Shown here: positions 63,491 through 64,000 of the stretch, one piece after another | How the letters are laid out: every line of letters begins with the position of its first letter | Numbering within the stretch: position 1 is the stretch's first letter | DNA from: Streptococcus mitis | Lineage (GTDB): Bacteria > Bacillota > Bacilli > Lactobacillales > Streptococcaceae | Assembly: GCF_005144795.1 (NCBI RefSeq) | Contig: NZ_SWFJ01000006.1 | Span: forward strand, 78,727-142,726 | Length of the DNA: 64,000 bases | Direction: 5' to 3' | The notes under the pieces: generated by a model | Database searches by the model: none | What the model saw: only the letters and a program-made list of their open reading frames with translations | Told to the model about the DNA's origin: nothing | Made by a program: the position numbers and the translations under genes

Positions 63491-63639
63491 TCCAATATGA
63501 TCTCCAAAAAAGCTATTAAGTTTATTGCCATATATATTACTTACATAGCAATATTTAAAATACTTTTTCATAATGCTAAAATTATTCTTTACCATTTTTA
63601 TGAAAAACTCCTGTTACTATCAATTTTGAAATTTCATGC
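63491..63639. other. A/T-rich stretch between IS relic and surface protein gene
   Basis: I see no gene in this part. Open frames on both strands are short and lack ribosome sites. Confidence 0.4.
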
Positions 63640-64000
63640 TCAATTTTTTCTTTTTCTAACACTCAATCCCAAACTCAAGAGAAGTCCTATTGAACCAAGA
63701 ACAAATAAGTTGTTATCATCAATACTTGAAGTCCTTGGTAACTCCTTAGCAGAATTTACTAATTTTCTATCAGAACTAAGAATCATGTTCTCATTCGAAG
63801 GAATGAGAAGTGTTTTCTTGTCCTCCTCTCCTTCTATAGCTTTGATCCCTATTAAGACAACTTGATTAATCGGTTCTTTGGTAATATTGTTAGATAGCAC
63901 ACGACGTGTTTCTACACCATTGTCACTACTAATTTCTGTAATGATGGTACGCTGACCTTTCTCTCCTGCAATCAAGACCTTGGTTTGACCTTTTGGTAAG
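63640..64000 (-). CDS. C-terminus of a sortase-anchored surface protein (partial)
   Basis: The frame is open to the window edge, so the gene starts outside. About 120 residues are seen. A G5-like domain (KVLIAGEKGQRTIITEI, then GVETRRVLSNNITKEP) is followed by the cell-wall sorting signal LPRTS, a TM helix (NLFVLGSIGLLLSLGLSV) and RKRKN. The usual fifth Gly of LPxTG is Ser. G5 domains bind glycans and occur in StrH-like glycosidases and IgA1 proteases; which one this is cannot be told. Confidence 0.8.
   Translation of the reverse strand, partial: LPKGQTKVLIAGEKGQRTIITEISSDNGVETRRVLSNNITKEPINQVVLIGIKAIEGEEDKKTLLIPSNENMILSSDRKLVNSAKELPRTSSIDDNNLFVLGSIGLLLSLGLSVRKRKN

Noticed and set aside
63497..63865. 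A 122-codon plus-strand frame near the right edge
   Set aside because: It lies opposite the surface protein gene, whose G5-like region and sorting signal are convincing.

Overview
The window looks like a chromosomal segment of a mitis-group Streptococcus, either S. pneumoniae or a close relative such as S. mitis or S. pseudopneumoniae. The evidence is low G+C Firmicute coding style, BOX elements (eight seen), one 107-bp RUP element, and whole neighbourhoods I recognise from pneumococcus: vex1-3/vncRS/fba, codY-pncA, murT-gatD, truA-pdxK, rplK-rplA-ldcB, uvrC, recJ, thrS, the BceS-type two-component pair and the NADPH oxidase SpNOX. The order of these blocks differs from the pneumococcal reference order as I remember it, and murMN is missing from its usual place. 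I therefore lean towards a rearranged strain or a non-pneumococcal relative.

Layout. 1-4.6 kb: an ABC-2 ATPase, a membrane-anchored hydrolase, a RelBE/ParDE-type toxin-antitoxin pair and fba, separated by three copies of one terminator, a BOX and a RUP. 4.7-10.2 kb: the vncS, vncR and vex1-3 sensing and export locus. 10.3-13.7 kb: tRNA-Leu, pncA, codY and cshA. 13.9-20.1 kb: OFA-family carrier, HOSCN-reductase-like flavoprotein, MurT/GatD (lipid II amidation) and PepQ. 20.3-25.4 kb: vitamin B6 salvage with truA, an MFS exporter, a Pr6Pr membrane protein, PhnA-like protein and Dpr. 25.6-26.2 kb: a broken ABC exporter. 26.3-30.3 kb: tpiA, dnaD, metA, apt and a methyltransferase. 30.8-48.9 kb: a long, almost entirely minus-strand housekeeping run from rplA/rplK to recJ. 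49-55 kb: a polar amino acid ABC operon, SpNOX, an Rrf2 regulator and a phosphoesterase. 55-57.3 kb: T-box controlled thrS. 57.5-64 kb: an accessory region with DUF389 plus K+ channel, an ABC exporter with the relic of a radical-SAM peptide locus, a two-component system, an ISL3 transposase relic and the C-terminus of a sortase-anchored protein.

How the parts work together. Much of the window concerns the cell envelope and nutrient sensing: MurT/GatD amidate lipid II, LdcB trims stem peptides, and VncRS and the BceS-type system sense envelope signals. CodY, a MET-box and cre-like sites link amino acid and carbon status to transcription. Dpr, the HOSCN reductase homologue and SpNOX form a redox set.

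The most interesting part is 59.2-61.4 kb. An apparently intact ABC exporter follows the C-terminal SPASM domain of a radical SAM enzyme. Upstream of that lies a 16-codon HTH-regulator start. I read this as the deletion scar of a quorum-sensing-regulated RaS-RiPP (streptide-like) cluster. Other notable observations are four genes whose stop codons lie in BOX termini, three promoters whose -10 box sits 6-7 nt from the start codon (predicted leaderless mRNAs), a G8 tract inside vncS, and an orphan promoter/terminator pair that could make a small RNA beside codY.
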